Of a stretch of DNA of 64,000 nt, positions 36,150 to 44,715 are shown one piece after another. The stretch lies in contig NZ_CP096040.1 in the NCBI RefSeq assembly GCF_023935105.1, forward strand, positions 1,240,001-1,304,000. Direction: 5' to 3'. Position numbers and translations under genes: made by a program. This stretch comes from Caulobacter segnis. Its GTDB lineage: Bacteria; Pseudomonadota; Alphaproteobacteria; Caulobacterales; Caulobacteraceae. The notes under the pieces were generated by a model. The model was not told where the DNA came from. It saw nothing but the letters and a program-made list of their open reading frames with translations, and searched no databases. Position 1 is the stretch's first letter, and each line of letters starts with the position of its first letter.

Positions 36150-36845
36150 ATGTCCGGCAAACCCAGTATCGTTTTCGCACATGGCCTGTGGGCGGATGGC
36201 TCGTGCTTCAGCGGTGTTATCGAGCCGCTCATCGCCGACGGCTACGAAGTCATCTCAACGCAGAACCACCTGAACACCGTTGCCGATGACGCGGCGTCCG
36301 TGCGGTTGTCCCTGGGGCGAGCAAGCGGCCCCGTCGTCCTGGTCGGCCACTCCTACGGCGGTTCCGTCATCACCGCCGGCGGCGCGGATGACCGCGTCAA
36401 GGCGCTTGTATACATTTGCGCGTTCGCACCGGAAGACGGGGCTGCAACTCAGGACGATCAAGGCAAGTTCCCGCAAACGCCGATCTTTCAGCATGTCGAA
36501 GCCGCTGACGGCAGGCTCTATCTTCGCCGCTCAGGCATCCCCGAATTTGCCGGCGACTTGCCGGAGGCCGGGCAGAGCCTGATCTGGTCTACGCAGATGG
36601 GACCGCTCGCCGACCTCTTCACTCAGCCGGTCTGGGGCGCGGCCTGGAAGACGAGGCCGACCTACTACATCGTTGGCACGGAGGATCGGACGATCCAACC
36701 CGACCTTCAAAGGTTTCTCGCCAAGCGCATGAACGCGGAGGTGACTGAACTGGCTTCGAGCCACGTGCCGATGCTGTCGCAGTCGAGACGAGTCTACGAG
36801 GTCATCCGTAGCGCGGCGGACGCCGTGCAGCAGTCGCTATCCTGA
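36150..36845 (+). CDS. Alpha/beta hydrolase (esterase-like)
   Basis: A 231-residue hydrolase of the EstC/salicylate esterase-like group: IVFAHGLWADGSCF (oxyanion loop), GHSYGGSV (nucleophile Ser), YIVGTEDRTI (acid) and SSHVPMLSQ (His) complete a triad. No signal peptide, so cytoplasmic. The start is set at ATG 36150 because AAGGAGG sits 6 bases upstream; an ATG at 36129 overlaps that ribosome-binding site. Divergent from a PAS-LuxR gene; the pair look like one inducible unit. Codon use is mildly atypical. Confidence 0.8.
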   Translation: MSGKPSIVFAHGLWADGSCFSGVIEPLIADGYEVISTQNHLNTVADDAASVRLSLGRASGPVVLVGHSYGGSVITAGGADDRVKALVYICAFAPEDGAATQDDQGKFPQTPIFQHVEAADGRLYLRRSGIPEFAGDLPEAGQSLIWSTQMGPLADLFTQPVWGAAWKTRPTYYIVGTEDRTIQPDLQRFLAKRMNAEVTELASSHVPMLSQSRRVYEVIRSAADAVQQSLS

Positions 36846-37182
36846 CCTCTGGTGTACGTGAGCGCGATGTGGCGGACGGCGGGTCCGCGCGGCGGCCGCT
36901 CTTGGCCAACTCAAGGTCCGCTCACCATCTGTGGACGCCCCCTTCAGCGCAAGACGGATTTCGAAGCTCTGACGCTTGATCGGATGCTGCCATCTGTCCG
37001 GCCTGTTGTGCACCCGAGAGCGCTGGCCCGTATGGAAGTTCGCGGATCAGGTCCAAATCACCCATAGCGTGCTCAAGGAAGGCACGGTGGTAAGCCCTGG
37101 TTTTCCTGATCCCGTCTCACCGACTGTGCGCCATACCCTCCGTCGTCCGACTACGCTTCGACGCCTCTGGAGCCGGCGGCCG
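36846..37182. other. Gap with no supported gene
   Basis: This 337-bp stretch between the hydrolase and the IS110-family transposase has only short open frames without codon bias. Its right part must contain one end of the IS element; I could not fix that boundary. Confidence 0.4.
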
Positions 37183-38208
37183 TCAGGCCGCCAGCGCCGG
37201 AGCCCTGTAGACGCCGCCCCTGGCCAGCAGCGCCCAAATGATCCTTGGGGTCTTGTTGGCCAAGGCTACGGCCACGAGCATCCGCGGCTTGCGGGCCAGC
37301 ATCTGCGCCAGCCACGATCCGGGCGGCGCGCCGCGGATCAGGGCCTGCTTGATCACCGCGCTGGCGCCGATCACCAGCAATCGCCGCAAGGTTCGCTCGC
37401 CGGCCTTGGTGATCTGGCCCAGCTTCTGCTTGCCGCCGCTGGATCGTTGCACCGGCGTGAGGCCCAGCCAGGCCGAGAAGTCGCGTCCGCAGCGGAAGGC
37501 CTCAGATCCCGGCGCCAGGGCCACCATGGCCGAGGCCGTAACGGGTCCGATACCTGGGATCGTCATTAGCCGGCGCGCGACAGGGTCTTCCTTGGCGCGC
37601 CGGGCGATCTCGGCATCGAGGCTGGCGATCTCCGTCTGCAGCGCATCCAGCATCCGCACCATCACCTGCAGGCTGACGCGCGCGGCCGGCGGAAGCTGGC
37701 TTTGCGGATCCTCGATCTCGGCGACCAGGCGCTCGACGTACATCACGCCCTTGGGCGCGACGTAGCCGAACTCAGCCAAGTGGCCGCGCAGGCCGTTCAT
37801 GATCTGGGTGCGCTGGCGCACCAGCAGATCCCGGGCCCGGAACACCACGCCGCTGGCCTGCTGCTCGCGGCTCTTCACGGGCACGAAGCGCATCGTGGGC
37901 CGCTGGGCGGCCTCGCAGATCGCCTCGGCATCGGCTTCGTCGTTCTTCTGCCGCTTCACGAACGGCTTCACGTAGGCGGGCGGGATCAGTTTGACCGTGT
38001 GGCCCAGCGCTTCCAGCTCGCGCCCCCAGTGATGAGCGCCCGCGCATGCCTCCATGGCCACAATGCAGCGCGGCTGACCGGCGAAGAACGCCAGCAGCCG
38101 GCCCCGACCAAGCTTCTTGCGGAACATAACCGAGCCGGCGGCATCGGCTCCGTGGGCCTGGAACACTGACTTGGCGATATCCAGCCCGATGATGGTAATC
38201 TCGCCCAT
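37183..38208 (-). CDS. IS110-family transposase (DEDD recombinase)
   Basis: A 341-residue transposase of full length. The N-terminal RuvC-like DEDD domain shows Asp10 (GLDIAK), Glu53 (AMEACAG) and Asp90/Asp93 (NDEADAEAI); the C-terminal Transposase_20 domain shows IPGIGPVTASAMVA and FSAWLGLTPVQRSSGGKQKLGQITKAG with its active Ser. Such elements move through RNA-guided recombination using a bridge RNA encoded in the non-coding end. It looks intact. I see no long terminal inverted repeats, as expected for the group. Confidence 0.9.
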   Translation of the reverse strand: MGEITIIGLDIAKSVFQAHGADAAGSVMFRKKLGRGRLLAFFAGQPRCIVAMEACAGAHHWGRELEALGHTVKLIPPAYVKPFVKRQKNDEADAEAICEAAQRPTMRFVPVKSREQQASGVVFRARDLLVRQRTQIMNGLRGHLAEFGYVAPKGVMYVERLVAEIEDPQSQLPPAARVSLQVMVRMLDALQTEIASLDAEIARRAKEDPVARRLMTIPGIGPVTASAMVALAPGSEAFRCGRDFSAWLGLTPVQRSSGGKQKLGQITKAGERTLRRLLVIGASAVIKQALIRGAPPGSWLAQMLARKPRMLVAVALANKTPRIIWALLARGGVYRAPALAA

Positions 38209-38218
38209 GGGCGCCTCC

Positions 38219-38292
38219 CTCGAGTGAAGCTCAACACCTCACTCTGGCACGTAGATGCCGTCGGGGGGCGTCCACCCCATCACCCACTCGAG
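38219..38292 (-). ncRNA. Candidate IS110 bridge RNA in the transposase leader
   Basis: Upstream of the transposase ATG (38208), on its coding strand, an outer 8-bp stem (CTCGAGTG/CACTCGAG, 38285-38292 with 38219-38226) encloses two smaller hairpins, GGGG-TGGACG-CCCC and GGCA-TCTACG-TGCC. Structured RNA just before the recombinase gene is where IS110 bridge RNAs lie. It is shorter than characterised bridge RNAs, and no guide sequences were matched to the element's flanks, so the assignment is tentative. Confidence 0.4.
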
Positions 38293-38325
38293 ACCTTCCA
38301 CACGTTCGCTTCCGAGGCGGTCCGC

Positions 38326-38946
38326 CTACTTCACCCCGTACCGCGCCAGGAAGGTCTCTACCGCGTCCTCGGCGATCGCCTTGATCGGGCGTCTCGGCTG
38401 AACCTCGTCGCCGGCCGAAAGGCCCAGGACCAGGGTCACGTGGTCCAGCATGCCCATCAGCTGGCCGGCGGCCCACGAGGGCTTGTCGACCTTCAGTTCG
38501 CCGGAACGGATCAGGTCGTTGATCACCGCGATCGCCGCGCCGCCCAACTCGTCGCGGGCGCTCTGCAGGAAATATTCGGCCACGTCCTCGAACCGGCGAC
38601 GCTCGGCCGTGACGATGCGGAACATGGCCCGGGTGTCCGGACGCGAGAAGAAGGCGGCGTAGGCGCAGGCCAGGGCGGTCAGGCGGACGCGGGCGTCGCC
38701 CTTGACGCGCACGGCCTCGCGAACCGGGGCGGCGATGCCGCTGACTGTCTCCATGACGATGGCCTTGAAGAGGTCGGCCTTGCTGGGGAAGTAGGCGTAG
38801 AGGGTGGCCGTCGAGACCCCGGCCGCGCGGGCCACCACCTCCATGCCGGCGTCCGCGTAGCCTTGGCGAAGAAACAGGCTCCTGGCGGAGCCGAGGATCT
38901 CCTCGCGCTTGTGACCCGACCGTTTCAGACCCGCGCCGACAAGCAT
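38326..38946 (-). CDS. TetR-family regulator
   Basis: A 206-residue TetR protein. HTH: KREEILGSARSLFLRQGYADAGMEVVARAAGVSTATLYAYFPSKADLFKAIV. The C-terminal domain (FSRPDTRAMFRIVTAERRRFEDVAEYFLQ) resembles the TetR_C_33/AcrR-like group. ATG 38946 (MLVGAGLK) is preferred; a TTG 33 bases upstream would add 11 residues. Its 3' end lies 33 bp from the candidate IS110 leader RNA, so the element sits right behind this gene without breaking it. Target unknown. Confidence 0.8.
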   Translation of the reverse strand: MLVGAGLKRSGHKREEILGSARSLFLRQGYADAGMEVVARAAGVSTATLYAYFPSKADLFKAIVMETVSGIAAPVREAVRVKGDARVRLTALACAYAAFFSRPDTRAMFRIVTAERRRFEDVAEYFLQSARDELGGAAIAVINDLIRSGELKVDKPSWAAGQLMGMLDHVTLVLGLSAGDEVQPRRPIKAIAEDAVETFLARYGVK

Positions 38947-39104
38947 TTGAACACTCGCACTGGATTGGCTTTGATACAATCTAGCCGCGAAAACGGGGCC
39001 TAAGCAAGGCTGGGATGAAAGGTGGCGTGGGAGGACTCTCGCGCGCGTTTCGGCTATGCAGCCCCCGCGCCGGATTTCGTGCGCGGACAGATGGGATTTT
39101 CGGC

Positions 39105-40604
39105 GTGATCAAGGACGCGGAAGCCGCGCGCGAACAGGAAGTGGCCGCCTGGTTCGAAGGACGGGCGGAAAGCACGATCGAGACCTCGTGCGCCCGGGTG
39201 TTCCTGATCGGCGGCTCGGCCTTCAAGGTGAAGCGTCCGGTCGACTTCGGGTTTCTGGATTATTCGACGCTGGAACTGCGCCGCTGGGCGCTGGAGCGCG
39301 AACTGACCTTCAACCGCGCGGCCGCGCCGGACATCTATCGCGAGGTGCGTCGTCTGACGCGCACGGCCGACGAGGGCCTCGAGATCGACGGCCAGGGCGA
39401 GATCGTCGAGTACCTTCTGGAAATGCGCCGCTTCGACCAGAACGGGGTTCTGGCCACCCAGCCGTGGGCGATCGACGACGCGCTGGAGGATTCGCTGGGC
39501 CGCACGGTGGCCCGCTTCCACACCGGGGCGACCCTGCGTCCGCAGGGCGGCGGCGTTTCGGCCCTGGGCTATACGATCGCGTCCAACGCCAACCTGCTGC
39601 GCGGCCTGGCGCCGCGCCTGGGCCGGCAGGCGGTCGAGCGCCTGGTCCATGAGACCGACATCGCGCTGGAGCGCCTGGGCCCGCTGCTGGACGGCCGGGC
39701 CAAGGCCGGTTTCGCCCGCCACTGTCACGGCGACCTGCATCTGGGGAACATCCTGATCGAGGACGGCCAGCCGATCCTGTTCGACTGCATCGAGTTCAAC
39801 GACACCCTGTCGGACATCGACGTGCAGTACGACCTGGCCTTCCTGCTGATGGACCTGGACTTCCGCCGTCGCCGCGACGCCGCCGGCCGGGTGCTGAACG
39901 CCTATCTGGACGAGGCCGCCCGCACGTTCGGCGAGGGGCTGTGGACGGGTCTGGCGGCCCTGCCGCTAATGCTCAGCGTCCGCGCCGCCGTGCGCACCCA
40001 CGTCTGGGCCTATACAGGCGACGACGAGGCCGCGCGGGCCTATCTGCAGACCGCCCTGGAACACCTGGCCCCGAGGCCGGTCAGCCTGGTGGCGGCCGGC
40101 GGCCTGTCGGGCTCGGGCAAGTCGACCTTCTCGCGCGTCTGCGCCCCCGGCCTGGGTTCGGCCCCCGGCGCGGTGGTCCTGCGCACCGACGAGATCCGCA
40201 AGCGCCTGTGGGGGGTGCCGTCCCTCCAGCGCCTGCCGCGCGAGGCCTATACGCCGGAGATGAGCGCGAAGGTCTACGACCAGCTGTTCCACGACGCCGA
40301 GCTGTGCCTGAAGGCCCGGCGCTCGGTGGTGCTGGACGCGGTGTTCCTGAAGCCCGAGGAGCGGGCCCGCGCCGAGGCCCTGGCCAAAAGCTGCGACGTC
40401 GCCTTCCTCGGCGTCTGGCTGGAAGCCCCGCCGGAGGTGCTGCGCGAGCGCGTGGCGGCCCGCGTCAACGACGCCTCGGACGCCGACGTGGCCGTGCTGG
40501 AAAGCCAGCTGGCCCGCGACACGGGCGAGATCACCTGGCGAAAGGTCGACACGGTCAGCGCCTTCGAGGACGAAGCGCGGGCCCTGGCCGAGGCGATGGG
40601 GTAG
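39105..40604 (+). CDS. Fusion of an APH-type phosphotransferase and a P-loop kinase
   Basis: A 499-residue two-domain protein. The N-terminal part (1-300) is an aminoglycoside phosphotransferase/choline kinase-like fold with HCHGDLHLGNILIEDGQPILFDCIEFND, which carries the catalytic HGD..N and the metal Asp. The C-terminal part (about 330-499) is an AAA/zeta-like P-loop kinase with GLSGSGKST, LRTDEIRKRLWG and VVLDAVFLKPEER. Proteins of this fused type are common but their substrates are not established. I chose GTG 39105 over ATG 39015 because family similarity begins with the EQEVAAWF region. Confidence 0.75.
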   Translation: MIKDAEAAREQEVAAWFEGRAESTIETSCARVFLIGGSAFKVKRPVDFGFLDYSTLELRRWALERELTFNRAAAPDIYREVRRLTRTADEGLEIDGQGEIVEYLLEMRRFDQNGVLATQPWAIDDALEDSLGRTVARFHTGATLRPQGGGVSALGYTIASNANLLRGLAPRLGRQAVERLVHETDIALERLGPLLDGRAKAGFARHCHGDLHLGNILIEDGQPILFDCIEFNDTLSDIDVQYDLAFLLMDLDFRRRRDAAGRVLNAYLDEAARTFGEGLWTGLAALPLMLSVRAAVRTHVWAYTGDDEAARAYLQTALEHLAPRPVSLVAAGGLSGSGKSTFSRVCAPGLGSAPGAVVLRTDEIRKRLWGVPSLQRLPREAYTPEMSAKVYDQLFHDAELCLKARRSVVLDAVFLKPEERARAEALAKSCDVAFLGVWLEAPPEVLRERVAARVNDASDADVAVLESQLARDTGEITWRKVDTVSAFEDEARALAEAMG

Positions 40605-40638
40605 GGATCCAAGCATGGTGCAGAGCAGCTAATATTTT

Positions 40639-40776
40639 GCCTTCCTGGGCCTTGTGCCCAGGACCCAGGCCCGAGGCGACTATGCGCGTCGGCATTCACG
40701 CGGCGGTCGGTCCGAGACCTGTCCAATACTCAGCTGTTCCTGAACCCTGGGTCCTGGGCACAAGGCCCAGGAAGGC
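40639..40776. repeat. Family C MITE-like element (C1)
   Basis: A 138-bp element with perfect 31-bp terminal inverted repeats (40639-40669 and 40746-40776); each arm also contains the nested palindrome CCTGGGC-CTTGT-GCCCAGG. The core holds CAGCTGTTCCTGAAC, which is found inverted in C2. No open frame. It lies between convergent genes (the kinase fusion and the hybrid histidine kinase). Confidence 0.85.
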
Positions 40777-40816
40777 GAGATTTAAAGCTCAAGCGTCGAG
40801 CTAATGTCGATCTACC

Positions 40817-42571
40817 TCACGCCGCCTGCCGCTCGGGCGGATCGGGGTTCACCGCGCGGAGGATGGCGGTGATCAGGTCCGCCGGCCGGACCGGCTTGCC
40901 CAGATAGTCGTCGAAGCCCAGCCCCAGGAACCGCTCGCGGTCGCCGGCCATGGCCGAGGCGGTCAGGGCGATGACGGGCAGGCCGGGATCGCCGGCGCGG
41001 CCGGCGCGGATGGCCTCCAGGGCGGTGATGCCGTCCATCACCGGCATGTTGATGTCCATCAGCACGCAGTCGTAGTGCTCCTGGGACATCGCCTCCAGCG
41101 CCTCCTGGCCGTTCTCGACCACGGTCAGGGCCACGCCCGCCGGCTCCAGCATGGTGCGCACGACCAGCTGGTTGATCGCGTTGTCCTCGGCCATCAGCAC
41201 GTGGATCCGGCCCAGGTCCTCGTCCTCGACCGCCGGTTCGGGGCGTTGCGCGACCGGCGGCTGGACCGCCGTCGCGCGGATGCTGAGCACGAAGCAGGCG
41301 CCGCCGCCGCTCCCCGCGCGCAGCACCAGGTCGCCGCCCAGCTGGCGGGCCAGGGATCTCGAGATGGCCAGGCCGAGGCCCGCGCCGCCATAGCCGCGCG
41401 AGATGGTTTCGTCGGCCTGGGTGAAGCTGTCGAACACCCGGTCGGCGGCCTCGGGCGGCACGCCAGGACCGGTGTCGCAGACGGTGAAGCGGATCAGCTG
41501 TTCCTCACCCGCCGGCTCGGCGCTGACCGAGACCCGTACATGGCCCCGGGCGGTGAACTTCACGGCGTTGGAGACCAGGTTGGTCAGCACCTGGCGGATG
41601 CGCAGGGGATCGGCGTGGACCCAGGCGGGAACCTCGATGTCGAAGCGGGCGAACAGCGACAGGCCCTTGGCCTCGGCCGCGTCGCGCCAGGCGGCGACCA
41701 CGTCGGCGACGATCGCGCGGGGGTCGATGGCCTCGGGCGCCAGCTCGACCTTGCCGGCCTCGACCCGCGACAGGTCCAGCACGTCGTTGAGGAGCTGCAT
41801 CAGACTGTCGCCCGACTTGATCATCAGCTCGACCTGCTGGCGCTGAGTGGCGTCCAGGTTCGAGCGTTCCAGGGCGTGGGCCATGCCCAGCAGGCCGTTC
41901 ATCGGCGTGCGCAGCTCGTGGCTGGTGACGGCGATGAAGGTCGACTTGGCGCGGGCGGCCTCCAGGGCCCGCTCGCGTTCGTCGCGCAGGCCGCGGGTCA
42001 GCTCGTCCATGCGCCGGGCGGCGGCGCGGTTGCGCAGAGCCACGTTCAGGGTGACGCCGACCAGTAGCACCAGCGACCAGCGCGTGGCCTGGGTCACCGT
42101 GTCCGAGCCCGCCATGAAGAAGAACGGGAAGACGATCAGGCTCAGCATCGGCGCCAGGGCGCTGATGATCAGCAGGGCCAGGGGCTGGTGACGATACTGC
42201 TGGGTGAAGACCAACTGGCCGCACCAGATGGCCACGGCCGCGATCTTCAGCTTTTCCGGACCGTTCAACCATAGCAGGGCCGCCAGCGCCGCCCAGCTGC
42301 CGTTGACGGGGATGGCCGCCAGGATGAAGGCGGCGCGCTCGGAGCGCCGGCCCGGCCGTCCCTTGCCGAAGTTCCGCGTCGCCAGGAACGCCAGGCCTTC
42401 GGCGACCAGGAAACTGGCCAACCAGGCCAGGGCCGTCCGGTAGCCCAGGCCCAGGCCGACGATCGCCGCGCCCAGGCCGCCGGAGAACACGCGCGAGGGA
42501 CCCAGTCGCCGGATATCCGCGGCGACCTCGTCCAGCCGCTCGTCCGCCAGTGTGTCGGCCACCCAGCCCAA
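40817..42571 (-). CDS. Hybrid sensor histidine kinase with receiver domain
   Basis: A 584-residue protein. About six hydrophobic segments between 30 and 180 form a membrane sensor, then a HisKA domain with His218 (TSHELRTP), an HATPase with NLVSNAVKF, DTGPGVPPE and GAGLGLAIS, and a receiver with acidic pair (LMAEDN), phospho-Asp506 (LMDINMPVMDG) and Lys559 (GKPV). It should autophosphorylate and pass phosphate to its own receiver or an Hpt protein. It starts at TTG 42571, supported by GGAG 7 bases upstream. No dedicated partner gene is adjacent. Confidence 0.88.
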   Translation of the reverse strand: MGWVADTLADERLDEVAADIRRLGPSRVFSGGLGAAIVGLGLGYRTALAWLASFLVAEGLAFLATRNFGKGRPGRRSERAAFILAAIPVNGSWAALAALLWLNGPEKLKIAAVAIWCGQLVFTQQYRHQPLALLIISALAPMLSLIVFPFFFMAGSDTVTQATRWSLVLLVGVTLNVALRNRAAARRMDELTRGLRDERERALEAARAKSTFIAVTSHELRTPMNGLLGMAHALERSNLDATQRQQVELMIKSGDSLMQLLNDVLDLSRVEAGKVELAPEAIDPRAIVADVVAAWRDAAEAKGLSLFARFDIEVPAWVHADPLRIRQVLTNLVSNAVKFTARGHVRVSVSAEPAGEEQLIRFTVCDTGPGVPPEAADRVFDSFTQADETISRGYGGAGLGLAISRSLARQLGGDLVLRAGSGGGACFVLSIRATAVQPPVAQRPEPAVEDEDLGRIHVLMAEDNAINQLVVRTMLEPAGVALTVVENGQEALEAMSQEHYDCVLMDINMPVMDGITALEAIRAGRAGDPGLPVIALTASAMAGDRERFLGLGFDDYLGKPVRPADLITAILRAVNPDPPERQAA

Positions 42572-42794
42572 GGATCGTCTCCAATCGACGAACCTTGTTC
42601 GTCCACGTTGAGACTATCCCCCGCGAACAACCAAGAGTCTCTTTACGCGACCTGCGACCGATCAGCGCGTGCGCCTCATAGAGGACTGAGTTCGCTGATC
42701 TCTCCCTGTCGCGAGCGCCACGCGTTGCGCGTCGCGTCGCGCGCCGATAGCCTTGCCTGAACAACGATAAGCAATACCGGGAGAGCACGTTCCG

Positions 42795-44486
42795 ATGCAG
42801 GGACTGATGCAGCATGGGGCTCTGACCCTCGACAAGATCATCGACCACGCGGCGTCGTGGCACGGCGGCCGCGAGGTGGTCAGCCGGTCGGTCGAGGGGC
42901 CGATCGTGCGCACAACCTACACGCGGATCCACGACCGGGCCAAGCGGGTCTCCAACGCCCTGCTGGCCCTGGGAATCAAGCCGGGCGACCGCGTCGGGAC
43001 CCTGGCCTGGAACACCGCCCGCCACATGGAGGCCTGGTATGGGATCATGGGTATCGGCGCCGTCTGCCACACCCTGAACCCGCGCCTGTTTCCCGAACAG
43101 ATCGCTTGGATCGCGGACCACGCCGGCGACCGGATCATCTTCGCCGACCTGACCTTCCTGCCGATCCTGGCGGCGATCCTGCCGCGCTTGCCCCAGGTCG
43201 AGCACGTGGTGGTCTTCACCGATCGCGCCCATATGCCGGCCGATTTCGCCGTGGCCGGCGACGCGCCCGGCTTCAGGGGCTTGCTGGCCTACGAGGATCT
43301 GGTCGAGCAGCATCACGCCGACTGCGCCTGGGGCGGGTTCCACGAGGATACGGCCGCCGGTCTCTGCTACACCTCGGGCACGACTGGCGACCCCAAGGGG
43401 GTGCTGTACTCGCACCGCTCGAACTTCCTGCACACCCTGATCACCCTGCAGCCCGACGTGATGGGCCTGTCGCAGAAGGACGTGATCCTGCCGGTCGTGC
43501 CGATGTTCCACGCCAACGCCTGGGGCGTGGCGTTCTCGGCCCCTGGCACGGGCGCCAAGATGGTGATGCCGGGCGCCAAGATGGACGGCGCCTCGATCTT
43601 CGAGCTCTTGGACACCGAGGGCGTGACCTTCTCGGCCGCCGTGCCCACCGTCTGGCAGATGCTGCTGCAGCACCTGGAGGCCACGGGCGCCAAGCTGCCG
43701 CTGCTGAAGAAGGTGGTGATCGGCGGGGCGGCCTGTCCCGAGAGCATCATCCGCGCCTTCCACGACAAGTACGACGTCGAGGTGGTCCACGCCTGGGGCA
43801 TGACCGAGACCTCGCCGGTCGGGACCCTGTCGGTGATGACCGACGCGCTGGAGCAACTGCCCTACGATGAGCAGATGCCCTATCGCCTCAAGCAGGGGCG
43901 CCCGCCGCTGGGCGTCGAGATCTGCCTGCGCGACGACGAGGGCCGGCCGCTGCCGCACGACGGCAAGGCCTTCGGCCACCTGAAGATCCGTGGGCCGATC
44001 ATCGCCGCCGAGTACTTCCGGGGCGTGGGCGGTCAGATCCTGGACGACGAGGGCTTCTTCGACACCGGCGACGTGGCCACGATCGACGACCACGGCTTCA
44101 TGCAGATCACCGACCGGGCCAAGGACGTCATCAAGTCGGGCGGCGAGTGGATCAGCACCATCGAGATCGAGAACATCGCCGTCGGCCACCCCAAGGCGGC
44201 CCTGGCGGCGGTCGTTGGCGCGGCGCATCCCAAGTGGGACGAGCGGCCGGTGCTGCTGGTCAAGCTGAAGCCGGGCGAGACGGCGGCCAAGCAGGACTTC
44301 ATCGACTTCCTGCACGGCAAGATCGCCAAGTGGTGGATGCCTGACGACGTGCTGCTGGTCGACGACATCCCGCTGGGGGCGACCGGCAAGATCGACAAGA
44401 AGCTGATCCGCAAGCAGCTGGCCGACCAGGGCTATCAGCTGCCGGCCACGCCGCTGGCGGCGTCCAGTCCGGCCAAGGCGGGGTGA
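42795..44486 (+). CDS. Long-chain fatty-acyl-CoA ligase
   Basis: A 563-residue AMP-forming ligase. Motifs: P-loop [29 protein letters not shown], the adenylate-binding [10 protein letters not shown], the hinge [32 protein letters not shown] and the catalytic Lys in ATGKIDKK near the end. It activates fatty acids with ATP and CoA in the cytoplasm. GGGAGAG lies before ATG 42795. Monocistronic, it seems, and its 3' end faces the MBL gene with element C2 between them. Confidence 0.9.
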   Translation: MQGLMQHGALTLDKIIDHAASWHGGREVVSRSVEGPIVRTTYTRIHDRAKRVSNALLALGIKPGDRVGTLAWNTARHMEAWYGIMGIGAVCHTLNPRLFPEQIAWIADHAGDRIIFADLTFLPILAAILPRLPQVEHVVVFTDRAHMPADFAVAGDAPGFRGLLAYEDLVEQHHADCAWGGFHEDTAAGLCYTSGTTGDPKGVLYSHRSNFLHTLITLQPDVMGLSQKDVILPVVPMFHANAWGVAFSAPGTGAKMVMPGAKMDGASIFELLDTEGVTFSAAVPTVWQMLLQHLEATGAKLPLLKKVVIGGAACPESIIRAFHDKYDVEVVHAWGMTETSPVGTLSVMTDALEQLPYDEQMPYRLKQGRPPLGVEICLRDDEGRPLPHDGKAFGHLKIRGPIIAAEYFRGVGGQILDDEGFFDTGDVATIDDHGFMQITDRAKDVIKSGGEWISTIEIENIAVGHPKAALAAVVGAAHPKWDERPVLLVKLKPGETAAKQDFIDFLHGKIAKWWMPDDVLLVDDIPLGATGKIDKKLIRKQLADQGYQLPATPLAASSPAKAG

Positions 44487-44543
44487 GGTTGGGGGCTGAT
44501 CAGGAGCGCCAGCCGATCAGGCCCCTAAGCGCTCAATTCCCGT

Positions 44544-44680
44544 CTTCCTGGGCCTTGTGCCCAGGACCCATTGTTCAGGAACAGCTGCGTTAGGTGTCAG
44601 GTTTTCGGCCCGGCGCCGTGTGAATTCCAGGGCGCGGAGTGCGCCTTTGGCCTGGGTACTGGGCGCAGGGCCCAGGAAAG
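44544..44680. repeat. Family C MITE-like element (C2)
   Basis: A 137-bp relative of C1 in inverted orientation. The left arm (from CTTCCTGGGCCTTGTGCCC) matches C1's arm exactly over 27 bp, followed by the shared GTTCAGGAACAGCTG; the right arm (TGGGTACTGGGCGCAGGGCCC) has diverged by a few bases. Again between convergent genes. Confidence 0.85.
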
Positions 44681-44715
44681 CCAGGATATTCGCACGGCGG
44701 GCCCGTGATCGCCCC

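Noticed and set aside
41505..44315. A 936-codon minus-strand frame over the acyl-CoA ligase and part of the hybrid kinase
   Set aside because: It spans two identified genes in other frames and the gap between them, and its sequence has no recognisable fold.
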